A stretch of DNA of 64,000 bases from Aliarcobacter thereius LMG 24486 (GCF_004214815.1 NZ_CP035926.1:1550001-1614000); one strand, 5' to 3'. Positions 17,040 to 26,412 are shown, counted from the first letter of the stretch. Numbers and translations are program-made. The notes: generated by a model not told the origin, from the sequence alone.

Positions 17040-17792
17040 ATGGATTTATCTGTAGTAATAGGTTTAATAGGTGCTTTAATATCTATATCTGTTGGAGTTA
17101 TTTTAGAAGGTGGAAACCCAGCTGGAGTTCTTCATATAGCTTCGTTTATTATTGTTATTCCAACAGCAATATTAGCAGCTGTTACTGCAACTGAAAGCTC
17201 ATATGTAAAAGCAGCTTTTAAAGAGTTCAAAATGATTTTTAAGAAATCTCCTGTGAACTATGAAGCAAGAATTGATGAGCTTGTTGAGTATGCAATTACA
17301 GTAAAAAAGCAAGGTGTTCTAGCTTTAGAAAAAGATATTCAAAATATTGATCATGCATTTCTAAAAGAGGCTTTAAGTATGGTTGTTGATGGTTCAAGAG
17401 AAGAACAGCTTGAAGAACAGCTTGAACCAGTAGTTGAGGCAACTGAAGAGTATTATCATGGAGCTTCACATTTTTGGTTACATGCAGGAGAAACAGCTCC
17501 TACTATTGGTCTTGTTGGAGCTGTTTTTGGTCTTATTCTTGCTCTTCAACAATTAGATAATCCACCAGCAATGGCAGCTGGTATTGCTGGTGCATTTACA
17601 GCAACAGTTATGGGAATTGCTGGTTCATATATTTTCCTTGGACCTTGGGGAGCAAAAATGAAAGCTAAAGGTGGTTTAGTTGTAAAAGAACAACTACTTA
17701 TTTTAGCAGCATGTAAAGCAATAGCTAGAGGGGATGCTCCTGGTGAGTTAAAACTTAAGTTATCAAAAATGGTAACTCCAATGCCTTTATAA
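17040..17792 (+). CDS. motA: Flagellar motor stator protein MotA
   Basis: This 250-residue stator subunit has four membrane helices (about 1-25, 29-50, 148-168, 180-203). The large cytoplasmic loop between helices 2 and 3 contacts the rotor. The conserved proline-bearing segment ETAPTIGLVGAVFGL begins helix 3, and helix 4 carries AGIAGAFTATVMGIAGSYIF. With MotB it forms the proton channel that drives the flagellum. The ATG is preceded by AGGAAAATAA. motB follows after 12 bp. The divergent promoter region is very T-rich, as usual for this phylum. Confidence 0.95.
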   Translation: MDLSVVIGLIGALISISVGVILEGGNPAGVLHIASFIIVIPTAILAAVTATESSYVKAAFKEFKMIFKKSPVNYEARIDELVEYAITVKKQGVLALEKDIQNIDHAFLKEALSMVVDGSREEQLEEQLEPVVEATEEYYHGASHFWLHAGETAPTIGLVGAVFGLILALQQLDNPPAMAAGIAGAFTATVMGIAGSYIFLGPWGAKMKAKGGLVVKEQLLILAACKAIARGDAPGELKLKLSKMVTPMPL

Positions 17793-17804
17793 GAGTTAGA
17801 AAAT

Positions 17805-18545
17805 ATGGCTAAAAAGAAAAAATGTGAGTGTCCTGCTGGTGAAAAGTGGGCTGTTCCTTATGCAGATTTTTTAAGTCTTCTTCTTGCACTATTTATTGCC
17901 CTTTATGCTTTAGCATCAATAAATGTTGAAAAACAAAAAGCTTTAAAAGAAGAGTTTATAAAAATATATAATTTTCCTACTGCTAATATAATAGAAGAAG
18001 AGACTAAAACAGAAAAAGCAATGACTGATGAAGCTAGTCCTGATAATGTAGAAGGAAGAAAAGTTATTGTTCATACTTTAGAAAATAATCAAGAAGCAGA
18101 ACAAAATAAAAATAAAGGTGCAAATTTAATTGAACTTCCTGATGGCTCAGTTATGAGTGTTCCTGCTCACCTAGTATTTGATGCAGGTAAAGCTGAAGCT
18201 AGTTCTATATTTGCAAAAGATTTTTTAGAAAATCTTGCAACTTTAATTCAAACAATGCCTGAAGATACAGAAGTAAATGTACAAGGTTTTGCTGAAGAGG
18301 CAGAGATTAGAGGTTCAAGATTTAAAGATGCTTTAGATTTATCAACTGCAAGAGCTAATAATGTTATTAGAGAACTTGTAAAATACAAAGTAAATCCAAA
18401 AAAACTATTCTCTAGTGGTTATGGAAGTAATAAAGAATCAACTCTTCAAGACAAAAGAGTCGTAGTTTTTGAATTAAGAACAACTGGAAATCCTATTAGT
18501 GAAGAAGATATGGATTTAGAAACTATTTTTAAGAATATGAAATAA
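17805..18545 (+). CDS. motB: Flagellar motor stator protein MotB
   Basis: This 246-residue protein has one N-terminal membrane helix (about 16-40) whose YADF motif carries the proton-accepting Asp (Asp21), then a plug/linker rich in Glu and Asn, and a C-terminal OmpA-like peptidoglycan-binding domain (about 105-235; LPDGSVMSVPAHLVFDAGKAE, LSTARANNVIRELVKY, GYGSNKES). It anchors MotA to the cell wall. The gene lies 12 bp after motA and ends at a terminator hairpin. All functional residues visible to me are present. Confidence 0.95.
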   Translation: MAKKKKCECPAGEKWAVPYADFLSLLLALFIALYALASINVEKQKALKEEFIKIYNFPTANIIEEETKTEKAMTDEASPDNVEGRKVIVHTLENNQEAEQNKNKGANLIELPDGSVMSVPAHLVFDAGKAEASSIFAKDFLENLATLIQTMPEDTEVNVQGFAEEAEIRGSRFKDALDLSTARANNVIRELVKYKVNPKKLFSSGYGSNKESTLQDKRVVVFELRTTGNPISEEDMDLETIFKNMK

Positions 18546-18556
18546 CTTATAATTAT

Positions 18557-18581
18557 TTTAGAAGAGTTTATCTCTTCTAAA
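18557..18581. terminator. Hairpin terminator after motB
   Basis: A perfect 10-bp stem TTTAGAAGAG/CTCTTCTAAA with loop TTTAT lies 12 bases after the motB stop and faces the convergent small gene at 18609. Only a weak T-run follows. Confidence 0.55.
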
Positions 18582-18608
18582 CCCTCTATTTAATCTATTA
18601 ATTTATTC

Positions 18609-18833
18609 CTAGTTAAACATCTTTTTTAAAGCATCTCTTTTTTCTTGTATATTTGAGTTTTGTGGAAGCTTCGGAGCTTCTGGAGTTATTGTTTCTTCTT
18701 TATTTTCTATTGTTTCTTCATTCTTTATAAACTCTTCTTTTAGCTCTTTTAAGCTTTTATTATTAATCAATAAGTATGCACTAATTGCTACTAAAATAAG
18801 AAGAGTTATAAAAAGAGTTAATAGTCTTTTCAC
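18609..18833 (-). CDS. Small single-pass membrane protein downstream of secF
   Basis: This 74-residue protein starts with GTG at 18833. It has one N-terminal membrane helix (about residues 4-24), then a Lys/Glu-rich stretch (KELKEEFIKNEETIENKEE) and a Pro/Asn tail. It begins 2 bases after the secF stop, so it is probably the last gene of yajC-secD-secF. I do not recognise a family. A small Sec-associated factor is a positional inference; it may equally be an unrelated small protein. Confidence 0.6.
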   Translation of the reverse strand: MKRLLTLFITLLILVAISAYLLINNKSLKELKEEFIKNEETIENKEETITPEAPKLPQNSNIQEKRDALKKMFN

Positions 18834-18835
18834 TA

Positions 18836-19804
18836 TTAAACTCTTCCTTGTTCATACATAGCTCTTAGTTTTTCTTTCTCTTTTTTTGCTATCTCTTTTT
18901 GTTGTTCTTTTGATCTATAATCATTTATATTAAATCCTAAGAATTTAATAAATGGTGAAACAACAAAAATAGAAGAGTATGTTCCTATTATTATTCCTAC
19001 AAATAGAGTAAATGTAAATGCATAAATAATCTCTCCACCAAATAACAACATTGTTACAACAACAAACCAAGTTGTTGAAGATGTTAATACTGTTCTTGAT
19101 AAAGTTCTACTTACAGATTCATTTATAAGAGCATCTAAATCAGTCTGTTTTGAAGTATGAAGAGTCTCTCTAATTCTATCATTTACAATAATAGTATCAT
19201 TTATCGTATATCCAATCAAAGTTAAAATTGCTGCAATCATATCAAGGTTTACATCTATATTAAATAGACTTATAAATCCTAAAGATATAATAACATCGTG
19301 AACAAGACCAATAATTGAAGCAACAGCAAATTTCCATTCAAATCTATATGTAATATAAATAAGCATTGCAAGAAGTGCAAGAGCAAGAGCCGTAATACCT
19401 TTTACTCTTAACTCTCCTCCAACTTTTGCTCCTACCATATCAATTTTTCTTATCTCGAAATTTCCTGTTGGATCTAATATTTTATGCATCTCATCACTAA
19501 TATCATTTGTAATATCACTTGTACTTCCAGTAAATCTTATAGTTATCTCTTCTTTACTTCCAAACTCCGTAACAGTTGAATTTGCATAAGTTGTATTTTG
19601 TAAAACTTCTCTAATTTGTTCAACTGGTGCTTCTTTGTCATATTTTACTTGAACAACTGTTCCACCTACAAAATCTATTCCGTAGTTTAATCCTTTAGTA
19701 AATAAAAGAACAAGAGAAGCTATAATTAATATACCAGATAGTCCTAAAAATGGTATCTTTTTACCCATAAAATCATATGTTTTATTATTGCTAAAAATTT
19801 CCAT
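18836..19804 (-). CDS. secF: Protein translocase subunit SecF
   Basis: This inner-membrane RND-like protein of about 322 residues pairs with SecD to use the proton gradient in late protein export. It shows helix 1 (about 18-36), the periplasmic P4-type domain, and helices 2-6 in the second half with DVIISLGF, GYTINDTIIVNDRIRE and SRTLSRTVLTSSTTW. A start at 19822 would add six residues, but the ATG at 19804 has GGAG at good distance and overlaps the secD stop as TAATG, so I choose it. A small GTG-start gene follows by 2 bases. Confidence 0.95.
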   Translation of the reverse strand: MEIFSNNKTYDFMGKKIPFLGLSGILIIASLVLLFTKGLNYGIDFVGGTVVQVKYDKEAPVEQIREVLQNTTYANSTVTEFGSKEEITIRFTGSTSDITNDISDEMHKILDPTGNFEIRKIDMVGAKVGGELRVKGITALALALLAMLIYITYRFEWKFAVASIIGLVHDVIISLGFISLFNIDVNLDMIAAILTLIGYTINDTIIVNDRIRETLHTSKQTDLDALINESVSRTLSRTVLTSSTTWFVVVTMLLFGGEIIYAFTFTLFVGIIIGTYSSIFVVSPFIKFLGFNINDYRSKEQQKEIAKKEKEKLRAMYEQGRV

Positions 19805-21369
19805 TATGCTACTCCAAACCATTTTTTATTATTTTTATCTTTTGCTATTTTTGGTAAAATAGCTTTATAAATACCATGTGTCCCTACAATTGCTGTTAGC
19901 ATTGAAGTTAAAATACCAATAGAAATTGTAACTGCAAAACCTTTTATAGGTCCACTTCCATAAGCATATAACACAACTGCAACCAAAAGTGAAGTTATAT
20001 TTGAATCTAGGATTGCTCTTAAAGCATTAGAATAACCATCTTCAATAGCCTTATGAACTCCTGCTCCACTTCTTAAAGCTTCTCTGATTCTTTCATTAAT
20101 AATTACGTTTGAGTCAATTGCCATTCCCATTGTAAGAATAATTCCTGCCATTCCAGGAAGTGTTAAAGTTGCTCCAAAAATTGCCATAACTGCTAAAATA
20201 ATAAATATATTTGCAATAAGTGCAATATTTGCTATAACACCAGCTCTTCTATAATAAAACATCATAAATAGAAATATTAAAGCTGTTCCAGAAACTAAAG
20301 CTACCATAGAAGCTTTTATACTTTCAGCTCCCAAAGATGGTCCAACACTTCTTTTTTCAAGCATATCAATACTTGCTAAAAGGGCTCCACTTCTAAGTGC
20401 AATTGCTACATTTCCAGCTTCTTGAACTGTAAAACCACCACTAATTTGTCCACTTCCACCACCAATTCTCTCATTTATATTTGGTGCAGAATAAACTTTT
20501 CCATCAAGAACAATAGCAAGTCTTTTTCCAGTGTTTTTTGCTGTAAAATCTGCAAAAATTCTAGCTCCTGCTGAATTTAGTGTAAAGTTAATGATTGGCT
20601 GATTTGTTTGATTAAAAGCAACTTGTGCATCAACAATTTGACTTCCATCTAAAATTGGAATCTCTTTTACTAAAAATCTTCTATTTGGATCATTTGTATC
20701 TTCTAAAATAATATCCCCATACAAAGATGCTTCTTTGCTAGTCATTTGATTAACTCTTCCATTTCTCTCTTCATCAACTGCCATAAGTTCAAGATTTGCT
20801 GGTTTTGATATTAAATCTCTCGCATCTTTTTCTTCTTGAGCTGTTTTAATTCCTGGAAGTTCTACAACAATATAATCCTCACCTTGTCTTAAAACACTTG
20901 GTTCGCTAAGCCCAAATTGGTCAAGTCTATTTCTAATAGTTTCAACAGCTTGTGCAACAGAATAATCTTTTGTTTTAATTATCTCTTCAGCATTTAACTC
21001 TATTTTATACTCTAAATTATCTTTTACTATATCCAGACCTTTTATCTCTGTTAGCATTTTATCCATTTTTGGGATTTCATCAATATCCAAAACAGAGAAA
21101 ATAATACTATTTTCAATAATAGTAAGTCCATCTATTAGAAGTTCTTCATCATCTGTGAAATATTTAATAGCAGTTGCTATTGATTTTATTTTAGATGTAA
21201 CTGCTTCTTCTGTTTTAACTCCAAGAAGCATATGAAGTCCACCTTGAAGATCAAGTCCAAGATTTACTTTTTTTCCATAATCTTTATCAAATAAAGATGG
21301 AAAAGAAAAAACAATTCCAAATATAAAAGCTATTAGAAAAATTGTTAGTTTAAAATTAAAAAATTTCAA
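19804..21369 (-). CDS. secD: Protein translocase subunit SecD
   Basis: This 521-residue inner-membrane protein has helix 1 (about 5-24), the GLDLQGGLHMLLGV signature, a periplasmic P1 domain (about 105-330, IRNRLDQFGLSEPSV), and five C-terminal helices with the conserved GMAIDSNVIINERIRE block. The start codon is TTG at 21369 behind AAAGGAT. It follows yajC by about 50 bases and is coupled to secF. Gene order yajC-secD-secF is standard. Confidence 0.95.
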   Translation of the reverse strand: MKFFNFKLTIFLIAFIFGIVFSFPSLFDKDYGKKVNLGLDLQGGLHMLLGVKTEEAVTSKIKSIATAIKYFTDDEELLIDGLTIIENSIIFSVLDIDEIPKMDKMLTEIKGLDIVKDNLEYKIELNAEEIIKTKDYSVAQAVETIRNRLDQFGLSEPSVLRQGEDYIVVELPGIKTAQEEKDARDLISKPANLELMAVDEERNGRVNQMTSKEASLYGDIILEDTNDPNRRFLVKEIPILDGSQIVDAQVAFNQTNQPIINFTLNSAGARIFADFTAKNTGKRLAIVLDGKVYSAPNINERIGGGSGQISGGFTVQEAGNVAIALRSGALLASIDMLEKRSVGPSLGAESIKASMVALVSGTALIFLFMMFYYRRAGVIANIALIANIFIILAVMAIFGATLTLPGMAGIILTMGMAIDSNVIINERIREALRSGAGVHKAIEDGYSNALRAILDSNITSLLVAVVLYAYGSGPIKGFAVTISIGILTSMLTAIVGTHGIYKAILPKIAKDKNNKKWFGVA

Positions 21370-21421
21370 TATTTATCCTTTAAGGCATTTAAGATATGAA
21401 TAACATATCTTAAATCTATTT

Positions 21422-21688
21422 TTATGCTGTAATTTGTCTAGCTACGAACTCTTTTGCTAGTTTCATCTCTGAGTTATCACTATTTTTTACTAAAAAATAA
21501 GTCTCTTCAACTTTTACAACCTCAACCATTAAGCCACCATTAGTTACAATGCTATCACCTTTTTTAAGTCCTGCAATCATTTCTTTATGAGCTTTTGCTT
21601 GTTTTTGTTGCGGTCTTATAATTAAAAAATAAAATATCGCAAATAAAGCAACCAAAGGTAGTAATGATGTTAATAAATCACCTTGCAT
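21422..21688 (-). CDS. yajC: Preprotein translocase subunit YajC
   Basis: This protein has about 88 residues, with one N-terminal membrane helix (LLPLVALFAIFYFLIIRP) and the diagnostic RPQQKQAKAHKEMIAGLKKGDSIVTNGG. It associates with SecDF. A longer frame up to 21748 lacks a ribosome-binding site; the ATG at 21688 follows AAGGAAATGAC. The start codon overlaps the possible upstream start of the divergent lnt gene. Confidence 0.93.
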   Translation of the reverse strand: MQGDLLTSLLPLVALFAIFYFLIIRPQQKQAKAHKEMIAGLKKGDSIVTNGGLMVEVVKVEETYFLVKNSDNSEMKLAKEFVARQITA

Positions 21689-21716
21689 GTCATTTCCTTT
21701 TTCTAAGAAGTTATCT

Positions 21717-22982
21717 ATGTTTTTTCTAAAAACCCAACATTTTAACAAAAGAAGTATAATAAACGGCTTGGTTTTATCAATACTTTTAAGCTCTTTTATC
21801 TATCTTGATTATTTTAATATTAGTTTTAAATTGCTTGATACATTTTTTGCTTTGGCTTCAATTTTTCTTCTTTTAAAATATTCAAAAAGTGATCTATTTT
21901 TCACTGGTTTTTTTGTAGGAGTATTTTGGTTTTGGTGGTTTATAAATAGTTTACAGTACTATGATTTAAACTATTTAGCACCATTTATTATTTTGGGATT
22001 GGGTATTTTTTATGGATTATCTTTTTTACTTTTAGGATTATTTAAAAATATATATCTTAAAGCTATTTTAATCTCTCTTTTTTTATTTTATGCTCCTTTT
22101 GGATTTGATTGGTTAAAACTTGATTTAATATTTATAAACTCATATTTAAATAGTTCAAAACCATCTTTTATTCTTATTATTATAGGATTTTTAATTCTTT
22201 TTGAAAATAGATTAAAAAACTTTAGAGTTATTGCTATTTTCCCTTTTATTTTGGCTCTTTCATTTTCACAAAATTTTCTAAAAAATGAAAATCAAAACAC
22301 TATTTTAGATGAAAAAGATTTTCCAAAAATATATATGAGTCAATTTTATATAAATCAAGACTTAAGATGGCAAAAAGAGAATTTCAAAAAAATAAATAGT
22401 TTGGTTTTAGATGAGATTTACAAAGCAATAGATGAAAAATATGATGTAATTGTTCTTCCTGAAACAATATTTACCTTTGTTTTAAGTGATTATAAATCTT
22501 TGTTTGAAGAGTTGAAAATATTATCAAATGATATTGATATTATTGCTGGTTCAATTTATAAAGAGAATAAGTCTTACTACAATGCTTCATATTTTTTTAG
22601 TAAAGAAAATGTTCAAATAGCAAAGAAAGTTGTGCTTGTTCCGTTTGGAGAAGAGATTCCACTTCCAAAATTTATGCAAGATTTTCTAAATAATCTTATT
22701 TATGGTGGTGCAAATGATTTAAGTAAAGCTTCACAAGCAACAGATTTTTTAGTAAAAGATACAAAGTTTAGAAATGCTATTTGCTATGAAGGGACAAATG
22801 ATAAAATTTATGAAGATTTAAATGGTGTAGAAAATATGATTATGATTTCAAATAATGCTTGGTTTACTCCATCTATTGAGCCAACTTTACAGCATCTTCT
22901 TTTAAAATATTATTCAAGTAAGTACGATATAAATATCTATCATATTGTAAATGGAAGTAAAAATAGAGTTTATAAAAAATAG
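21717..22982 (+). CDS. lnt: Apolipoprotein N-acyltransferase Lnt
   Basis: This protein has about 421 residues. The N-terminal half contains several membrane helices (about 12-195) and the C-terminal half is a nitrilase-like domain. The catalytic triad is visible: Glu in VLPETIF, Lys in the AKKVVLVPFGEEIPLP block, and Cys in AICYEG. It transfers a third acyl chain to the N-terminal Cys of lipoproteins on the periplasmic face. It is short relative to E. coli (512), as is common here. An ATG at 21687 is in frame, but it overlaps the yajC start and has no ribosome-binding site; the ATG at 21717 is weakly better. The next gene is convergent. Confidence 0.88.
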   Translation: MFFLKTQHFNKRSIINGLVLSILLSSFIYLDYFNISFKLLDTFFALASIFLLLKYSKSDLFFTGFFVGVFWFWWFINSLQYYDLNYLAPFIILGLGIFYGLSFLLLGLFKNIYLKAILISLFLFYAPFGFDWLKLDLIFINSYLNSSKPSFILIIIGFLILFENRLKNFRVIAIFPFILALSFSQNFLKNENQNTILDEKDFPKIYMSQFYINQDLRWQKENFKKINSLVLDEIYKAIDEKYDVIVLPETIFTFVLSDYKSLFEELKILSNDIDIIAGSIYKENKSYYNASYFFSKENVQIAKKVVLVPFGEEIPLPKFMQDFLNNLIYGGANDLSKASQATDFLVKDTKFRNAICYEGTNDKIYEDLNGVENMIMISNNAWFTPSIEPTLQHLLLKYYSSKYDINIYHIVNGSKNRVYKK

Positions 22983-22985
22983 TTT

Positions 22986-23011
22986 TCAACAAGGAATTTA
23001 ATCCTTGTTGA
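22986..23011. terminator. Bidirectional hairpin terminator between lnt and the receptor gene
   Basis: A perfect 10-bp stem TCAACAAGGA/TCCTTGTTGA with a 6-base loop lies between convergent genes, just after the lnt stop codon. Confidence 0.7.
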
Positions 23012-23022
23012 GTGAGTTTGTT

Positions 23023-25065
23023 TTAGAATCTTAAGTTCATACCAACAGTATATCTTATTCCATCTATTACAACATCATAATCATCATTTGTAATCTCTTT
23101 ATTTGTGAAATTATATACTCCTGCTTTTAAGCTTAAATCTTTTTTAGCTTTATAAACGAATCCTAAGTCAGCTGTTCCATATCCAGGTGTCCCTTTACTC
23201 ATAGAAGTTCTACTTAAATAGTCACTTGTTTTACCTCTATAGTTATATTGTGTCCATGCACTCCATTTACTAGAAATATCCCAATCAAAAGCAATATTTA
23301 CCATATTCTTTGGCATTTTATTTAAAGGCTCCCCTTTAAAATCTCCACTTTTTTGTTCTGATTTTGTATAAGTATAACTTGTACTTGCTGTAAAGTTTTC
23401 TAAAATATCATAATCTAAACTAAACTCTATTCCTTTCATTTCAGCATCATCAACATTTTCCATTTGACTTACAAATCTCATTGGTTTTCCATTAGCACTA
23501 CACTTCCAATCACTTACTGCTGAATTATTATTTGTTCCTGGACTATCACATTTTCTTGATTCAACAATTTTATCTTTAAAATCCGTTTGGAAAATCATTA
23601 AACTACTAAATAATCCTATATCATCATTAGAGTAATTTACTCCTAACTCATAGCTTGTAGTTTTCTCAGGTTTTAAGTCAGGATTTCCAATAATAACTCC
23701 ACTACCTTTCCCTGTAACACTACCAAATCCTTCAGAAATTTGTGTAACAGTTGGCTGTTTATAACCTGTACTTACCCCACCTTTTAAAGTAAGATTATCT
23801 GTTAAATGATATATTCCATATATTCTTGGAGTAATTTCACTACCAAAATATTCATCTTTATTATATCTTGCACCTATTGTTAATGCGAAATCATCACTAA
23901 TTCCCCACTCATCTTCTAAATATAATGCCATAAGCCATCTATCAACTTGATCTACACCTGTTGCTGATAAAAGTCCATTTGTGTTATCAATAACTTTTTC
24001 ATATTGATATTGTCCACCAGCTGTTATAGTATGATTATCTATAAAGAATGAACCTTGAGTATTGAATGTTTTTAACTCTTCTCTTTTTTGGTCTTCTGTA
24101 TTTCCTTCATAAATCTTTTCTGTTGTTTCATCTTTATAATATGTATCTAATAAAAAGCTATCATATTTAGCTTGATGACCTAATGTATATGAATATTTCT
24201 CATTCTGATTTGTTGATCTTTTAGCTGGATTACCTTTTGTATCCAACAAAGATATACTTTTCCCAGGTGTTGTAGTATATTCTTGTCTTGAAAAATCATA
24301 TCTTAAAGCTAATTCATTATTTTCATCAATATTCCAATTTAATTCACTTCCAACTTTTCTAACTTTCTTTTCTGATTCACTAGAACCTGATTTATGACCT
24401 TCTCCACCTATATAATCACTTTCATCAGTTCCTTGAAAATTTCCATCTAATGATAATGATAATTTATCTTTAATTAAAGGTCCAGTTAGATACATACTCA
24501 CACCATAGTTATCATTTGAAATATCATTAGCAGATTTTGTATACTCTGGACTAATACTTCCTTTCCACTCATCAACAGAAGCTTTTTTTGTAATAATATT
24601 TATAACTCCTCCCATAGCATCACTTCCATAAAGTGAACTCATAGGTCCTCTAATTACCTCTATTCTTTCTATCATATCGATAGGTGGTAAATATGCACCA
24701 ATTTTCCCACCATCTGTTCCATTTCCGTTTACAGCTCTTCCTACGCTAATAGGTTTACCATTTATCAAATACTTAGTATAGTTTGCTCCCATTCCACGAA
24801 TAGTAATCTCTTGATTATTTCCACCACCTGACACAGAAATACCAGGAATATTTTTAACAGCATCTATAACATCTGTATAAGATTTTTTTTGTAGTTCTTC
24901 ACCAGTAATAACAGAAATTGAAGCTGGAGCATCAGCTACATTTTGCTCAAAACCTGAAGCTGTTGTTACAACTTGTACAGAATCAAGTTTTGTAGCTTCA
25001 TTTGCTAAAATCAAATTTTGTGCAAGTAATATACTTGCTACACTAAAAGCCATTTTAATCTTCAT
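23023..25065 (-). CDS. TonB-dependent ferric-siderophore receptor (CirA/CfrA/FepA-like)
   Basis: This 680-residue outer-membrane receptor has a signal peptide (about 1-21), a TonB-box-like segment near LDSVQVV, a plug domain (about 40-160; TIRGMGANYTKYLINGKP, IERIEVIRGPMSSLYGSDAMGGVINI) and a 22-stranded barrel ending in an aromatic residue (MNLRF). The plug motifs are those of catecholate-siderophore receptors such as CirA, FepA and Campylobacter CfrA; the exact ligand cannot be read from sequence. Two Fur-like boxes and a -10 lie upstream, fitting repression by iron. Energy would come from ExbBD/TonB; an exbBD pair is at 34.2-35.1 kb. Confidence 0.88.
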   Translation of the reverse strand: MKIKMAFSVASILLAQNLILANEATKLDSVQVVTTASGFEQNVADAPASISVITGEELQKKSYTDVIDAVKNIPGISVSGGGNNQEITIRGMGANYTKYLINGKPISVGRAVNGNGTDGGKIGAYLPPIDMIERIEVIRGPMSSLYGSDAMGGVINIITKKASVDEWKGSISPEYTKSANDISNDNYGVSMYLTGPLIKDKLSLSLDGNFQGTDESDYIGGEGHKSGSSESEKKVRKVGSELNWNIDENNELALRYDFSRQEYTTTPGKSISLLDTKGNPAKRSTNQNEKYSYTLGHQAKYDSFLLDTYYKDETTEKIYEGNTEDQKREELKTFNTQGSFFIDNHTITAGGQYQYEKVIDNTNGLLSATGVDQVDRWLMALYLEDEWGISDDFALTIGARYNKDEYFGSEITPRIYGIYHLTDNLTLKGGVSTGYKQPTVTQISEGFGSVTGKGSGVIIGNPDLKPEKTTSYELGVNYSNDDIGLFSSLMIFQTDFKDKIVESRKCDSPGTNNNSAVSDWKCSANGKPMRFVSQMENVDDAEMKGIEFSLDYDILENFTASTSYTYTKSEQKSGDFKGEPLNKMPKNMVNIAFDWDISSKWSAWTQYNYRGKTSDYLSRTSMSKGTPGYGTADLGFVYKAKKDLSLKAGVYNFTNKEITNDDYDVVIDGIRYTVGMNLRF

Positions 25066-25094
25066 TTTTTCTCCTAAATTTTAGCAATAAAAAA

Positions 25095-25121
25095 ATTAGA
25101 ATACGAAAATTGTATTCTAAT
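25095..25121. repeat. Perfect 10-bp inverted repeat in the leader of the siderophore receptor gene
   Basis: The arms ATTAGAATAC and GTATTCTAAT are separated by 7 bases, lie 30-56 bases upstream of the receptor ATG and fall within the inferred 5' untranslated RNA. It could be an RNA hairpin affecting mRNA stability or translation, or an operator for an additional regulator. Confidence 0.5.
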
Positions 25122-25132
25122 AATTGTTATCA
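25118..25132. promoter_or_regulatory. Fur-box-like site downstream of the receptor -10
   Basis: On the minus strand the site reads TGATAACAATTATTA, 12 of 15 positions matching TGATAATGATTATCA. It sits just after the predicted start of transcription, where Fur would block initiation. Confidence 0.45.
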
Positions 25133-25150
25133 CTATTGTAATGGCTTAAT

Positions 25151-25156
25151 ATTATA
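25151..25156 (-). promoter_or_regulatory. -10 element of the siderophore receptor promoter
   Basis: TATAAT on the minus strand lies about 87 bases upstream of the receptor ATG. No good -35 is visible, as usual in this phylum. It sits between the two Fur-like boxes. Confidence 0.45.
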
Positions 25157-25183
25157 GATTACTTGCTTAATTTATCTTTAAAT

Positions 25184-25198
25184 TGATACTAATTATCA
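25184..25198. promoter_or_regulatory. Fur-box-like palindrome upstream of the receptor promoter
   Basis: TGATA-CTAAT-TATCA is a dyad matching 13 of 15 positions of a Fur core (TGATAATGATTATCA). It overlaps the last codons of the CCA-adding enzyme gene and lies upstream of the -10. Confidence 0.5.
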
Positions 25199-26412
25199 TA
25201 ACTTTTTAGCTTTTCTATTATTTCCGATTTTGAGAGCTTATTATTTATTTGAAGATTTAAAGCCTTCTCTAAAAGCTCTTTAAACTCTAATCCAGCAGAA
25301 AATCCAGCATCAATCAAATCTTTTCCCAAAACTAATATTTCCATAGGTTTATTTAAAATATTATTTTTCTTTAATTTTTTAAGTATATTTTTTAATCTTT
25401 TTTTGTTTTTATTTTTTGCAAAATATATGAAGATTAACTCTTCAATATTTACTTTTAAAGATAATCTTTTCAAATATTTAATATCATTTCTAAGTTCATT
25501 TTCTATTAAGAGATTTATATGTTTTATTAAGCTTTTATCATTGATTACTTTAGATATGAAATTATCTTTTTTCTCTTTATTTTGTTTTTTTAATAATAGT
25601 GCAAAAACAATTGCTAATACTCTTTTTTCATCTTTTATATCTTTATTTTCTAAAATTCTTATAAGCTTATCAATAGCTTTATAAGATTTTTTAAAAGAGA
25701 TATCAAATATCTCTAAGTCATCTAAAAGTTTTAATCCAATACTTGGTTTTTTTGATTTTAAAAATAGTTTTTTTAATTCTTCAAAAACTCTTTCACTTGA
25801 TAAATATTCAAGTTCTTTGTTTTTTACAATATTTTTACAAAGCTCTTTTGTATTATTATCTATTTTAAAATTAAACCTTGAAGCAAATTGTACTGCTCTA
25901 AAAACTCTTAAACTATCTTCTACAAATGTTTTATCATCTATATGTTTTATTTTTCTATTTTTTAAGTCATCTATTCCATTATGTGGATCAAGAAATTGAT
26001 TTTTAAAATAATCATATCCAATAGAGTTTATAGTAAAATCTCTTCTTTTACTAGCTTCTTCATAAGTTAATTTTGAATCTAAAACAACATCAAAATCTCT
26101 ATGTTTTTGACCTATTTTACTTTCAGTTCTTGGAAGAGAAAAATCAAATTCCAAATCATCAAATTTTAGTTTTAAAACACCAAAAGATTTTCCTACAAAT
26201 TTAGGTTCTTGGTATTTTGAAAGAAGTTTTATTAAATTTTCAATAGAACTTATATTAAAAACTTCTATATCATAATCTTTTATCTTTTTATTTAAAAAAC
26301 TATCTCTAACTGAGCCTCCAACAATTATTGGCTCAGCTTTTATTTTTTTTAAATCATCAAAAATGTTTTCTAGTTCTTTAGGTATTTCAATTTTGGTTAT
26401 TTTGGTAAACAT
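25189..26412 (-). CDS. CCA tRNA nucleotidyltransferase / poly(A) polymerase family
   Basis: This class II nucleotidyltransferase has about 407 residues. Landmarks are IIVGGSVRDSFLNKKIKDYDIEVF (the GG...RD and DxE metal-binding motifs), the RRDFTINSIGYD block and the ERVFEELKKL neck helix. It most likely repairs or builds the CCA end of tRNAs; a poly(A) polymerase cannot be excluded from motifs alone. An upstream TTG at 26451 would extend the frame. I prefer the ATG at 26412, which begins just before the conserved region, although its ribosome-binding site is weak. It overlaps the end of the mscS-type gene by 26 bp, so coupling is likely. Confidence 0.85.
   Translation of the reverse strand: MFTKITKIEIPKELENIFDDLKKIKAEPIIVGGSVRDSFLNKKIKDYDIEVFNISSIENLIKLLSKYQEPKFVGKSFGVLKLKFDDLEFDFSLPRTESKIGQKHRDFDVVLDSKLTYEEASKRRDFTINSIGYDYFKNQFLDPHNGIDDLKNRKIKHIDDKTFVEDSLRVFRAVQFASRFNFKIDNNTKELCKNIVKNKELEYLSSERVFEELKKLFLKSKKPSIGLKLLDDLEIFDISFKKSYKAIDKLIRILENKDIKDEKRVLAIVFALLLKKQNKEKKDNFISKVINDKSLIKHINLLIENELRNDIKYLKRLSLKVNIEELIFIYFAKNKNKKRLKNILKKLKKNNILNKPMEILVLGKDLIDAGFSAGLEFKELLEKALNLQINNKLSKSEIIEKLKSYDN

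Noticed and set aside
21687-21716. Upstream ATG of lnt that shares CATG with the yajC start
   Set aside because: There is no ribosome-binding site and it would leave no leader between divergent starts; kept only as an alternative start.
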